From Hirsutella rhossiliensis (lineage: Eukaryota; Ascomycota; Sordariomycetes; Hypocreales; Ophiocordycipitaceae): a stretch of DNA of 64,000 nt. Every line of letters begins with the position of its first letter. Positions within the stretch are counted from its first letter, which is position 1. A program made the translations under genes and the position numbers. The notes below the pieces were generated by a model. It was not told the origin of the DNA. It did not search any database and saw only the letters and a program-made list of their open reading frames with translations. Below, one piece after another: positions 22,540-33,167 of the stretch. The stretch is from the NCBI RefSeq assembly GCF_020360975.1, contig NW_025408668.1:2976001-3040000 (forward strand). Reading direction: 5' to 3'.

Positions 22540-22680
22540 TATAATAACTAGTGTTATTCCTAAGGGATAAACCTATTAAGGGGTTTATATTAGTAGATAT
22601 AATAAGGCGTGGTCTAAGTAATAATAAGTATATTACGTTAGTAATAAGTCGGAGGTTATAGACTATAAACTATAACTAGG
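22540..22680 (-). repeat. Chromovirus LTR fragment (outer element D, first ~140 bp)
   Basis: Begins TATAATAACTAGTG, the RIPed form of the un-RIPed solo LTR start TGTGACGACCGGTG at 38,109, and aligns to it up to its AACCAGG. The LTR is cut here by Gypsy element A; its downstream part resumes at 38,614. Confidence 0.8.
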
Positions 22681-22879
22681 TGTTACGGGGTAGGCAAAGG
22701 GTTATACCGTAGGTGCCTTCCGTTATATTATAATAACAAGCTATATAGGATCTAACTATACGCCGCGCCTACTACTACTAAATACGCGTTTATGCGTACG
22801 GCCTGCCCTAACCCGTAACGCTTATCGGCTAAGGTCTAGGCTAATGCCTAGACCCACACTAAGGGTAAATACCCTTATA
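22681..22879 (-). repeat. 3' LTR of Gypsy element A
   Basis: 199 bp, TGTTACGGGGTAGG...AAATACCCTTATA, inverted-repeat termini (TGTTACGGG / CCCTTATA, the last CA now TA). Nearly identical to 37,907-38,105. Confidence 0.88.
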
Positions 22880-23125
22880 TAAGGTCCCCGCCCCTCTCTC
22901 TACGGGCGGTCCCTTATAACGTTAATCCCGCACCTCGGCGCGCGGCTAGGAGGTAAATAACCTACTAGCGCGCTCCTATCGCTCTTTCCTCTTAACCATA
23001 CTATTATTATTATTATTAGCAGCAGCAGCCGTAACTATAACTATAAGTCTCCTAGCGCCTAGCCGTGCGCTGCCGCCCGTATACGAGCTAACCCGCACCC
23101 CCGCTAGTTATTTAAACAATTTAAT

Positions 23126-24039
23126 ATGTCCTCCCCCGCCTCGTCCTACTTCTCCGCCGAGATCGACGACTTCGTCGATCGCGCCCTCGCCTCGCCCGCT
23201 ACCCCACCTACTGCCCCCGCCGCCCCAGTCGCGCCTGCCGCCGCTCCGCGCCACCCGCTGCCCGGCTTCTCGGCCGTTAACTTTGCTGCCCGCGCCGCCG
23301 CCGCCCCCGCTGCGCTCTCCGCTGCCGGCCGCCGCGATAACGCCGACGATAACGACGATAATAATAAGCGCGGGTCCTCGCCGCCCTCCTCCGTAAGCCC
23401 CTCCGCCCCTATTCTCGCGAGTGTTGTTAACTCCCCGCACTAGCATAAGCGCGCCGTGGCCCGGGGCGCCACCCGCGATTCCCCCTACGTGCGGTGTGCC
23501 TCGCAGTCCCTCCCCTACGCCGACTAGGCCGGCCGCCCTTAGGGCAGCTGCTTCCTATGCGCCCGGGCTGGCCGCGTATATGAGGTTGCGCCGCCCGTCC
23601 TTGCCCGTGCTGCCGTAGCTTAGAGCGCCGCGGAGCCGGCGGGACTGAACAAACCAAGCGCGCCTTAACCGCCGCCGCCGCCGCCTACCGCAACTTACGG
23701 TTCCTCGAGCGCGCCGCCCTCGTGCCTAAGTGCGTAAGCTCCCTTTCCCGCACTCTCTACGGCGCTAACTCTCTCTCTCTTAGGGGCACCGTCGACGCCG
23801 CCCTAGCCGCCCCCGCCACCTCTGCCGCCGCCGCCTCTACCACCACCGGCACCGCCGCCGCCGCCGCCGCTGTCCCTAACGCCGCCGCCGTCGCCGCTTA
23901 GCTAGGTGGCCTAGAGGGCCGGATCCGCGCCCTCGAGGCCGGGGCCGCGCCTCACACTAAGGAGGAGGACGAGGAGGAGGACGAGGATGACCGTCTAGTA
24001 GTCGAGACCCCGCCGAAGAAGAAGGCCCGCCGGGCCTAG
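23126..24039 (+). pseudogene. Antisense accessory ORF of Gypsy element A (Pro/Ala-rich, NLS-like C-terminus)
   Basis: Reads opposite to gag-pol, starting ~250 bp inside the 3' LTR and running tail-to-tail with the pol end. The open start is MSSPASSYFSAEIDDFVDRA, then a long Pro/Ala tract, a Cys-containing patch (YVRCASQSLPYAD...GSCFLCARAGRV, ~23,490-23,580), another Ala-rich linker (AYRNLRFLERAALVPK), a putative coiled coil (LGGLEGRIRALEA), an acidic run and a basic PPKKKARR stretch at the end. A few TAG codons at former CAG/TGG sites and one 1-base frame change near 23,600 break it. A CT-rich leader precedes the ATG. A diverged copy in the same relative place at 53,052-53,890 keeps the N-terminal helix, the AGR...ARA patch and the acidic tail. 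I do not recognise a named family; nuclear action is only suggested by the basic stretch. Confidence 0.65.
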
Positions 24040-24099
24040 TCTATGCGCCCTCGAGCGCGCCCGTAAGGGCTAATACGATTTATTTATGCTGCCGCCGAC

Positions 24100-24574
24100 C
24101 TAAGTGCGCCCCGCCTATTGTCCGTAGTCGCGGTATCCGTAACGTACGCCCGTAGCTTACGCTAGCGTAGCGACCGCCGCGGGCCCGGTGCCCCGCCGCT
24201 TCCTCGGGGGCGGGGCGTAGTCTCCCCCGCGTCTTAGGGTGCTAGCTGCTTTGCCGCTAGGGGGGTAGCTTCTCTCGCTAGGCCGTCGCTTTCCTCTACT
24301 AGCCCGTAAAGGGCCTCGAACCTATCTAGAGCTGCCGCGCCCTCGAACTCGGAAGCCGGCTCCTACGTTAGGTCTTAGTAGCCGCGCTACTTAACGAGGA
24401 CTTCGCGCCTCCTACCGCGGCCTACGTTCTTTTAACGGGCTGCCCGTAACTCCTCTACCGAGAACTCCTCCTCCCCCTTAACGAGGATAGCGGCTAGTTA
24501 GGGATCCGCTATCTCTTAGCTTAGTAAGGGGTCTATAGCGGCGCGACGAAGGAGGTCGACGTTAATCGTGCTAT
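24100..24574 (-). pseudogene. Pol C-terminus of element A with chromodomain
   Basis: Separated from the rest of pol by chromovirus B. On the minus strand it reads a spacer with AAILVKGEEEFSVEELRAAR, then the chromodomain core REVLVK.RGY and LT.EPASEFEGAAALDRF with TAG at the aromatic positions. Chromodomains of chromoviral integrases steer insertion to modified chromatin. Confidence 0.75.
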
Positions 24575-24579
24575 AGATA

Positions 24580-25029
24580 TATTACGACCACGGCCACTAG
24601 GCCGCTAACGGTCGACCGCGTTAAGCACGTGACACGGTTTAACGGATAAATAGTCGGCACGACTATCTAATAGATATAGGATCGAGGGGATCGCAGAGAT
24701 CTAAGTAATCTAGGATTAATAGGATTACTACGCTCTATGCGATCTAACGTTAGGGATTATAGCTAGGCCTATAATCTAAGGACAGTCTCTACGGGTATAT
24801 ATAGCCACCTACTTTTACTTCTTTAGATAGATAGCTCTCTAGCTTTTAATATAGATCTTTATTACGATTCTATCTCTAATTCTAATTACCTAGTTATAGT
24901 CTACGGTCTACGACCTCTAACTTATTACTAACGTAATATACTTATTATTGCTTAGACTACGCCCTATTATATCTACTAATATAAACCCCTCGATAGGTTT
25001 ATCCCTTAGGAATAACACCGGTCGTTATA
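24580..25029 (+). repeat. 5' LTR of chromovirus B
   Basis: 450 bp, very similar to the 32,715-33,162 copy, with differences mostly of the C-to-T/G-to-A kind. Its reverse complement shares its first ~150 bases with the solo LTR at 38,109, the LTR of element C and the LTR fragment at 22,540. Confidence 0.9.
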
Positions 25030-25090
25030 CGTTAAAAGCTCTTATTTAGTGCAATACCGCGTTACTCTAAGCAATATCGCAACTATTAAT

Positions 25091-28000
25091 ATGCCTGCAT
25101 AGTAAGCTAGATTAACTAACTCTAGAGCTACTATATCGCCTTAGGATATAATGCGCGAAATTATCGCCCTTCGATATAAGGTATAGTTACTTAGGAACGG
25201 AGGAGGCAACGGATAAGTTAGGGACCTCGGAGAAGTAGTTAAACTAAAATAGCTAGGACTATTCGACGGTACTCACGGCACGCTTCGAGACTTTCTCACC
25301 TAACTTAAAGCCTACTACCGGTTTTACCCTACTAAACTCTCGGACCTAGTCGAAAAGGTACTCTACGTAGGAAATTATTTATCTAGAACGGCACTCGCCT
25401 AGTTTAGACCTATTATAAGGGACTTTCTCGATAACTAACTAGCGCGACGAGATAATAAGATAGACGAAGTCTTTGCTAGTTTTTAAGGATTCGAAGAAGC
25501 TATTACGAAAGTATTTAGAATAACCGACGAGGAACGAGAAGCTAAATAGAAACTTCGAGAACTCCGATAAAGAATCTTAGTATCGGATTATACTACGAAG
25601 TTCCGTTAAGTTACCTTAAAGCTTAATTAGGACGACGAACCTCTTATATTACGATTCTACGACGGGCTTAAAGAAGAAGTTAAGGACGAGCTCTATAAGG
25701 AAAATCGACCTAATAACCTCTTAAACTATATTACTATAATAGTACGAATCGACGATAGATAGTATACGCGACGCTAAGAAAAGAAGTAAGGAAGAGGAAA
25801 CTAAAACCCTTCCTATAAGAATAACTTTAACCGACGCGCTAACTATAAAAAGAAGCGCGAAACTCCTATTGCCTACGCCTATATAACTAACCTAGGTAGG
25901 ATAGATCTAGATATAATATAGAAAAGTAAAGGAAAGTATTTTAACTACGGGAAACTTAGATATTACTCTAAAGAATATAGATAACCTCGTAAGGAGAAGA
26001 AAACCTACTAGGCACTAGCCCTAGAAGGTAAGAAATACCTAAACGCTACTAATAGATAGGAACTAAAGTATAAACTCCTTGGTTAGACTATATACTACGA
26101 CGACGAATATATAGTATACTTAAGCGATAAAAACGGTACTAGATAGTTCCTAAAGTAACTAAAGAAAACCCTTATAATAATATAACGAAGGGATCTTAAA
26201 ATATAGAAATAAGTTAAATTCGTAGAACCGGAATACCCCTATCCTAAAGGAGTCTCCTAAGACTAGATTAGGAAGAACGGCAAACGATTCTAGGAAGATA
26301 TATAAAATAAAAATCGATAATAACGATAGGTAGTCTATAAATAATATAATAAAGAAGATATAGACGTAGCCCTTATGCTTACGAAACTCGGATAATAACC
26401 TAAAGAAGAATAACGAAGTATCGACGATATAAGCTCTAAAGAATAAGAAATACCTAGAGAAACGGAAGACGAGAACGAACTCGTACTACTACCCTCGCTA
26501 TTAAGGGAAAATGCTACGATTAGAGAACACGCTCTATACTTCGAAGAATTTAAAGAAATACTTAAAATTAAAACCTAATAAATACCTTAAATTCTTACGG
26601 AAAACTAATAAGCTATATTAATTCGATATTAACCGGCACTACGCGGAGGAGACTACGCTATAGCTATCGCCGTAGTCGATACCTTTATAGCTCTATAACG
26701 AGAATAGTAACTACGAGGAGAATTTAAAGACGATCTATAAATACTACTTACTTATAAGTACTATAAGTATATTTTATAGATATTATACGTCTACTTAGAT
26801 TATATAATATACTTCTAGATAAAGGCACGATACGACGCCTTCCTAGTTAGGTTCGAAGGATAAGTACTTTCGAAACCCTACCTAAGTATAGAACTAGACT
26901 ACTAGAAAATCGATTAACGCTACCTAGACGACTAAGTTATATTATTAGAACCCGATTATAGCACGCTACTTAAATGCCGCGATGATTACGGTTTATTAAC
27001 GAGATATCTTTCGGAGATATATAAAATCTATAAATACGCTAAAATAGAGGAATAGCATAACGCTACTCGCTCTAAGGTATCCGAACTATTAATCTTCTAA
27101 AGACTTACGCAACGAATTAAATGCGACGAAGAAGATTATAACGAATACGTATACCCGAACTATAGAATTTATAAACACGAAAAAGCACGAGCATAGTATA
27201 AACGATATAACGGTATACTAAAAGATTATTAGCGATATATACGAAGGCTATAAGCCGTATTCGACTAAGGAAAAATCGATACGAAAACGCTACGCGAAAA
27301 ACAGAAAGACGCTAAACGAAAACTTAACCTTTAGTACGAAAACGAATAAAATTGCGAAGTATAGTACGCAATTAACTATAAAGTAGTATAATATAAACGA
27401 TATAGCGTTAAGAAATAAGAAATCTTCGATTAGCTATAAGAAATTAGTCTCTTAAGCCCCGATATAATACTACGCGATAAAAATATAAAGAAACAATATT
27501 AATAATAAATTAAAGAAGAATACCTAAATAAAACGAATAAGGACTAGGCAAAAAACAAGGTACGCTATCTATAAAAGGGCTATAGACTAGCACGATACGA
27601 TAAGATCTAAGGACCCTATATATAGTAACGGTAAGCTATAGCGACTAAATAGTATTAGATATCTAAATCGCGGGATATTACGTACGTATACTTTTAGACT
27701 ACGGCGCGATAGGCAATTACGTTTTACCTAGAGTCGTTAATCGTTACCGACTTATATAGAGATATAAGATAGATCTATATAAACTTACGAATATCGAAGG
27801 AGAGGCCTTTAACTATAATAACGGAATTATTAATATAGAGATTAATTACCTCGATATTAATATCTAGGGCTACGACGAACGAGTTAACTTCGATATTATA
27901 GATATTAGAGAACACGACCTTATATTAGGACTTCTATAGCTATAGGAGAGCAACCTACTAATTAACTAGAGAACTAGCTAGCTACGTTAGAACGAAGACG

Positions 28001-31000
28001 TAAGTTTCTAGGACTAGTAGATTTAGGAGAAAGTAAAATTTTACGATAATTTAGCTAATAAATAGGATAAAAGGGATAACCGTTTAAGTAAATTATTACG
28101 GGCTTTAGCGATATAAACGAAAATAGTAACCGAACCGGCGGATATAATAAAATCGACTAATAAGACCTACGTACTAACTAACACAGCTATATAACCTAGC
28201 ATCCGATATAAATAGAATAAAGGATATAATACGAAGATCCGAAGAGTTATTGCTACTCTAAGGAAAGACCTTAAATAAATTAATAAAGAGCTTAAGTTAA
28301 GAGAAACTAGCTCTTAAAAGAAAGAATAAAGCCTATAAGATAGAATAAAGAATATCCCCTAGGAATACCGGAAATACGATGAACTCTTTAAGGAAGAACT
28401 CGAGATAGGGTTACCTAAATATAGCTAATAGGACCACGAAATTTATCTTAAGGATAGAATAACGCCGACGTTCTATAAAATCTATAACCTAAACGAAAAG
28501 CAACTATAAACGCTACGCGACTACCTCGACGAGAATCTACGAAAGGGATATATACGAATATTAATATCCGAAGTAGGCTATCTAGTTATATTTATTCTAA
28601 AGAAAAACGGTAAGCTACGACTAGTTATCGACTATAGACGCTTAAACGATATTATAATAAAGGACCGAATACTATTACCGCTTATATCGGAACTATAAGA
28701 TCGACTATACGGTAAAAAATAGTTTATAGCCCTCGACCTTAAAGGCGCCTATAACTTAATACGTATAAAAAAGGGATACGAATAGATAATAGCCTTTAGA
28801 ACGAAATTCGGACTATTTAAATATCTAGTAATGCTATTTAGACTTATAAATATACTAGCTACCTTTTAACGGATAATTAATAATATCCTACGCGAATACT
28901 TAGATATCTTTATAGTAGTATACCTAGATAATATCCTAATCTTCTCGGATACCCTAGAAGAATATAAGGAATACGTCTATAAGGTACTCCGCGTACTTTA
29001 GAATGCGAAGTTACTAGTTAAACTAGAGAAAAGTAAGTTCTATATATAGGAAGTAGACTTCCTCGGATATATAATCTTACTAGGAGAGATACGAATATAA
29101 TAAGATAAGATTAACTTAGTTAAAGAATAGCTAATGCTAAAGAACGTTAAGGACGTATAAAGTTTCCTAGGATTTATAAATTACTACCGACGATTTATTA
29201 AAGATTTCGGAAAGATTATAGCACTACTATACGACTTAACGAAGAAGGAAAAAGAATTTATATAGGACGATAAAGCTAATAAAGCTTTCGAATATATTAA
29301 GACTACGATTACGTAAGAACTAGTCTTAACTACCTTCGATCTAGAACGATAAATCGAACTCGAAACCGATATATTAGACTTTACTTTAGGAGCATAAATC
29401 GGATAAAAAGATAATAAAGGAAGACTACGACTAATTATATTCTACTTAAAGAAGCTATATAGCGTAGAACTTAATTACCCTATCTACGATAAAGAATTCC
29501 TCGCAATTATTTAAGCTTTTAAGGAATTTCGATACTACCTTCTCGGAAGTAAATATAAAGTTAAGGTCTATATAGATTATAAGAATATCTTATATTTTGC
29601 AATAACGCAATAGTTAAACGGACGATAGATCCGATAGGCTAAATATTTATCGGAATTCGACTACGAAATAATCTATAGAAAAGGAATAGAAAACGGTCGA
29701 GCTAATGCCCTTAGTCGACGAAGTGACTACGATATAGGGGCACCTATAGCAAAAGGATAGCTCCTAGAAATCAACGAAAACGGGAATTACTAGCAACGAT
29801 AGCTAAATATAATATTTAAAGTATAACCCGACGACTTAATATATTAAAAGATCCTAAAATAGATAAAAGAATATAAAGCACTAAAGGGATACGATATAGA
29901 ATATTCGGAAGTTCTAATATATAAGAATAAAATCTAGATACTACTAGAATTACGAGATAAAGTTATATAAGATATATACGAATATCTAATATATAGATAC
30001 TAAGGAATCTAAAGAATAATAGAATAGATTAAACGATAATATAACTTCCTATAGCTTAAAGAAGTAATACAATAAGTTATTAAAGAATATAAACTTTACG
30101 TATAAAGTAAAGCTAAACGATATAAACTATACAGAATTGCAACCGCTACTAGTACTAAAGAAACCATAGGATTTAATAGCTTTCGACTATATTATAAAGC
30201 TACTACCATTAAAAGAACCTATAACTAACGTTAAGTACGATAGTATATTCGTTATTACCAATAAACTAACGAAGTATAGGTACTTCTTACCGTATAAAGA
30301 AGCAAGCAATATAGAAGAGCTAGTATATATATTCCTACGAACTATTATTAGCAATTATAGACTACCGAACGAGATTATCTCTATAGAGGAAGCACGTTTA
30401 TAGCTAAATTTTAGTAAGCTCTTATAGTATAATTAGGGACGAAATATAAACAGCGCAGCTTATTACCTATAAATAGATAGATAAATAGAACGACTTAACT
30501 AAACGCTTAAATAATATTTACGATGCTATATTAGCTACGAATAAAACGATTAGGTTAAATAGCTACTAATAGCGCAACTAGCTTATAATAGCTTAGTCAC
30601 GAAATAACTAAGCTCTTACTAGCATACGCTAATTACGGATATAACCTAGAAGTATTTAAGGTTACTCGATAAGGACTATAAGCGGAACGAGCGATACTAT
30701 AAGTGAATTAACGAAAATTATATAAAGAAATATAATAAGAACTTTAATTTGTTAGAGAACGAATATCTACTTACTATAATCGGAAAAGATTATAGGGACC
30801 AATCTTTCGAGAGGGAGATATAGTCTACCTTATACGACGAAACATTAAAATAAAACGACTAAGCAATAAATTAGATTTTAAGAAACTTAGACCGTTTAAG
30901 GTTAAGAAAACTATTTTAAAAGCTAACTACGAACTTTCGCTACTAATAATAATACGGATACACCTAATATTTTATATCTTATTATTAGAACCAGCGCTAC

Positions 31001-31190
31001 GAAACGCTAAACTATAGGAAAATATCGAAGTCGACGACGATTAAGAATACGAAGTAGAATAAATACTAAATATAAGAAAACAAGGTTAGCAATAAGAATA
31101 CCTTATTAAGTAGAAGGGATACGGACTAGAGGAAAATACCTAGGAACTACTTAAGCACTTAACCTACTACGGCTCTCTACTTCGATAATT
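25091..31190 (+). pseudogene. Chromovirus B Gag-Pol, inactivated by RIP
   Basis: ATG at 25,091, then one collinear frame with many TAG/TAA. Gag: LGLFDGTHGTLRDFLT and KVLYVGNYLSRTALA (25,255-25,400); the CCHC knuckle near 25,940 has lost its Cys codons to Tyr (YFNYGKLRYYSKEY). Protease region ~27,690 (LLDYGAIGNYVLP). RT ~28,480-29,050, with YLDNILIFSDTLEEYKEY at 28,921; the second catalytic Asp is Asn. RNase H ~29,360-29,720. Integrase from ~29,970 (zinc region) through the core (IAFDYIIKLLPL, YDSIFVITNKLTKY). C-terminal chromodomain EYLIK.KGYGLEENT.E at 31,098-31,155. Confidence 0.9.
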
Positions 31191-31371
31191 TTACTAGAAG
31201 GTTTAGGAGGGACTAAAGGACTAAGATCCGTAAACTCCTCGCTAATACCGAACGAGGACTAATTCGCCTCGTTAGGAACGCCTAACGATTGCAAATCATT
31301 TGCCACCTAATGCTTATACGCATCGAGCGCAGGCAAAACGCTATCCTCGGCATCTACTTCTTAGATACTAC

Positions 31372-31725
31372 GACAGCTACTACCGTTAAAAGAACCTATA
31401 ACTAATATTAAGTACGATAGTATATTCGTTATTACTAATAGACTAATAAAGTATAGGTATTTTTTACTATATAAAGAAGTAAGTAATATAAAAGAGCTAG
31501 TATATATATTCCTATAAATAATTATTAGTAATTATAGACTATTAAACGAGATTATCTTTAATAAAGGAAGTATATTTATAGCTAAGTTTTAGTAAGCTCT
31601 TATAGTATAATTAGGGACGAAATATAAGCTTAGTATAGCTTATTACCTATAAATAGATAGATAAACGGAATAACTTAACTAAACGCTTAAATAATATTTA
31701 CGATACTATATTAGCTACGAAAAGA
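31372..31725 (+). repeat. Duplicated integrase fragment inside chromovirus B
   Basis: About 350 bp matching 30,190-30,530 of the same element's integrase core (shared AAAGAACCTATAACTAA and CTTAAATAATATTTACGATG-like ends), but with more TpA changes. It abuts un-RIPed DNA at 31,726. It could come from a truncated related element or an aberrant template switch. Confidence 0.8.
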
Positions 31726-32714
31726 AGTTGAATAAAGTGAGGTTGCTCTCGCGTCCCAATCAAGTTAGAGCCTCGTGCGCCGAACAAATCATGGAAGCCA
31801 AGCCAGAATGCGGGGAAAATAGAACTCGTCCAAGTACCGGCTTTTTTGCGGGGGGACGGAGGAGCGGAGCAACCTCGGTCTTAAGAAGGCGGCCTTGCTT
31901 GAGCAGCGAGGGAGTCACGGCATTGGTTTTTATCTAACATGTCGCGCGCATGCACACATACATAGAGCCGCTGCTTGCCGCGCACTGTCGCATCTCGGAA
32001 GAATAAACAAAACGCATTATCCTGCAAAGCTACACGTGCCAAGGGGACGACGCCAGCTCTGCCGACGACCGAAGGCATGCAAGCACTTATCCCGACTCCC
32101 CCGCCTTGCATCGCGATTAAATAACTTAGAACTCTTTTCCTTCGCACGATTCTAAATCTTCCGGATGCGAGCTAAACGATTAACGGCGACAGACATTTGC
32201 GACTAAAGGTTCGTAAGCTATGCCTAAAGCTCTAACAAGGCTTCCCCAGCTTCCTCCTCTTCGGAATGCAGCCTACGCTGCTCCGCCAATAATTTAGTTA
32301 CTAGAAGAAATACGTTAGCCACTATGCGCAGAAAGAATCAGAAGACACCTATAAGAAGAGGCCACTAAAACACTATCATAATAGGGACGACCACTAGCAA
32401 CACAATTATTACAGCGCGAAGAATTTTCGGCCATCCGATAATTCGTCTTCTTCGCCTTAAAGCATTAAGTACACGGCATATCGGCAGGATCTCTACTTAA
32501 GTCGATGTGTTCGGCAAGAGCAGCGCGCTCGGAGGCTTTTCGGGAACGATTTTTTAGTATACGACTAGATATACTATCAGCAGCATATCCCGAAAAGATA
32601 AAGAAATAAGGAACGATACACTTACGCATAACGCGATAAGGGTATATTTATATACGGCGGCTAAGGCAGCTGCAGTAGGTCTTGCGGATAAGACTAAAAG
32701 GAGGGGAGACATCG
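31726..32714. other. Un-RIPed segment before the 3' LTR of chromovirus B
   Basis: Normal CA/TG content (for example ATGCACACATACATAGAGCC) between heavily RIPed blocks, densest to 32,160 and weaker after. It has short open frames on both strands but no recognisable domain. The end AAAAGGAGGGGAGAC at ~32,697 is the polypurine tract of element B. Confidence 0.6.
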
Positions 32715-33162
32715 TATTACGACCACGGCCACTAGGCCGCTAACGGTCGACCGCGTTAAGCACGTAACACGGTCTAACGGATAAATAGTCGGCACGACCA
32801 TCTAATAGATATAGGATCGGGGATCGCAGAGATCTAAGTAATCTAGGATTAATAGGATTACTACGCTCTATGCGATCTAACGTTAGGGATCATAGCTAGG
32901 CCTATAATCTAAGGACAGTCTCTACGGGTATATATAGCTACCTACTTTTACTTCTTTAGATAGATAGCTCTTTAGCTTTTAATATAGATCTTTATTACGA
33001 TTCTATCTCTAATTCTAATTACCTAGTTATAGTCTACGGTCTATGACCTCCGACTTATTACTAACGTAATATACTTATTATTGCTTAGACCACGCCCTAT
33101 TATATCTACTAACATAAACCCCTCGATAGGTTTATCCCTTAGGAATAACACCGGTCGTTATA
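32715..33162 (+). repeat. 3' LTR of chromovirus B
   Basis: 448 bp, TATTACGACC...GGTCGTTATA, followed by the target duplication AGATG at 33,163-33,167. Confidence 0.9.
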
Positions 33163-33167
33163 AGATG

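Larger units (their letters stand above)
24580..33162 (+). mobile_element. Chromovirus B (Ty3/Gypsy), complete, nested in element A
   Basis: 8.6 kb with LTRs 24,580-25,029 and 32,715-33,162 (TATTACGACC...GGTCGTTATA, once TGTTACGACC...GGTCGTCACA-like). The 5-bp target duplication is AGATA on the left and AGATG on the right, inside pol of element A. Gag-Pol runs on the plus strand from 25,091. Between the pol end and the 3' LTR there is an odd segment: a second, more RIPed copy of part of integrase (31,372-31,725) and ~1 kb of almost un-RIPed DNA. Confidence 0.92.

Noticed and set aside
31728..32155. Short open frames in the un-RIPed segment of chromovirus B
   Set aside because: Open only because RIP stops are absent; no domain, and both strands are equally open.
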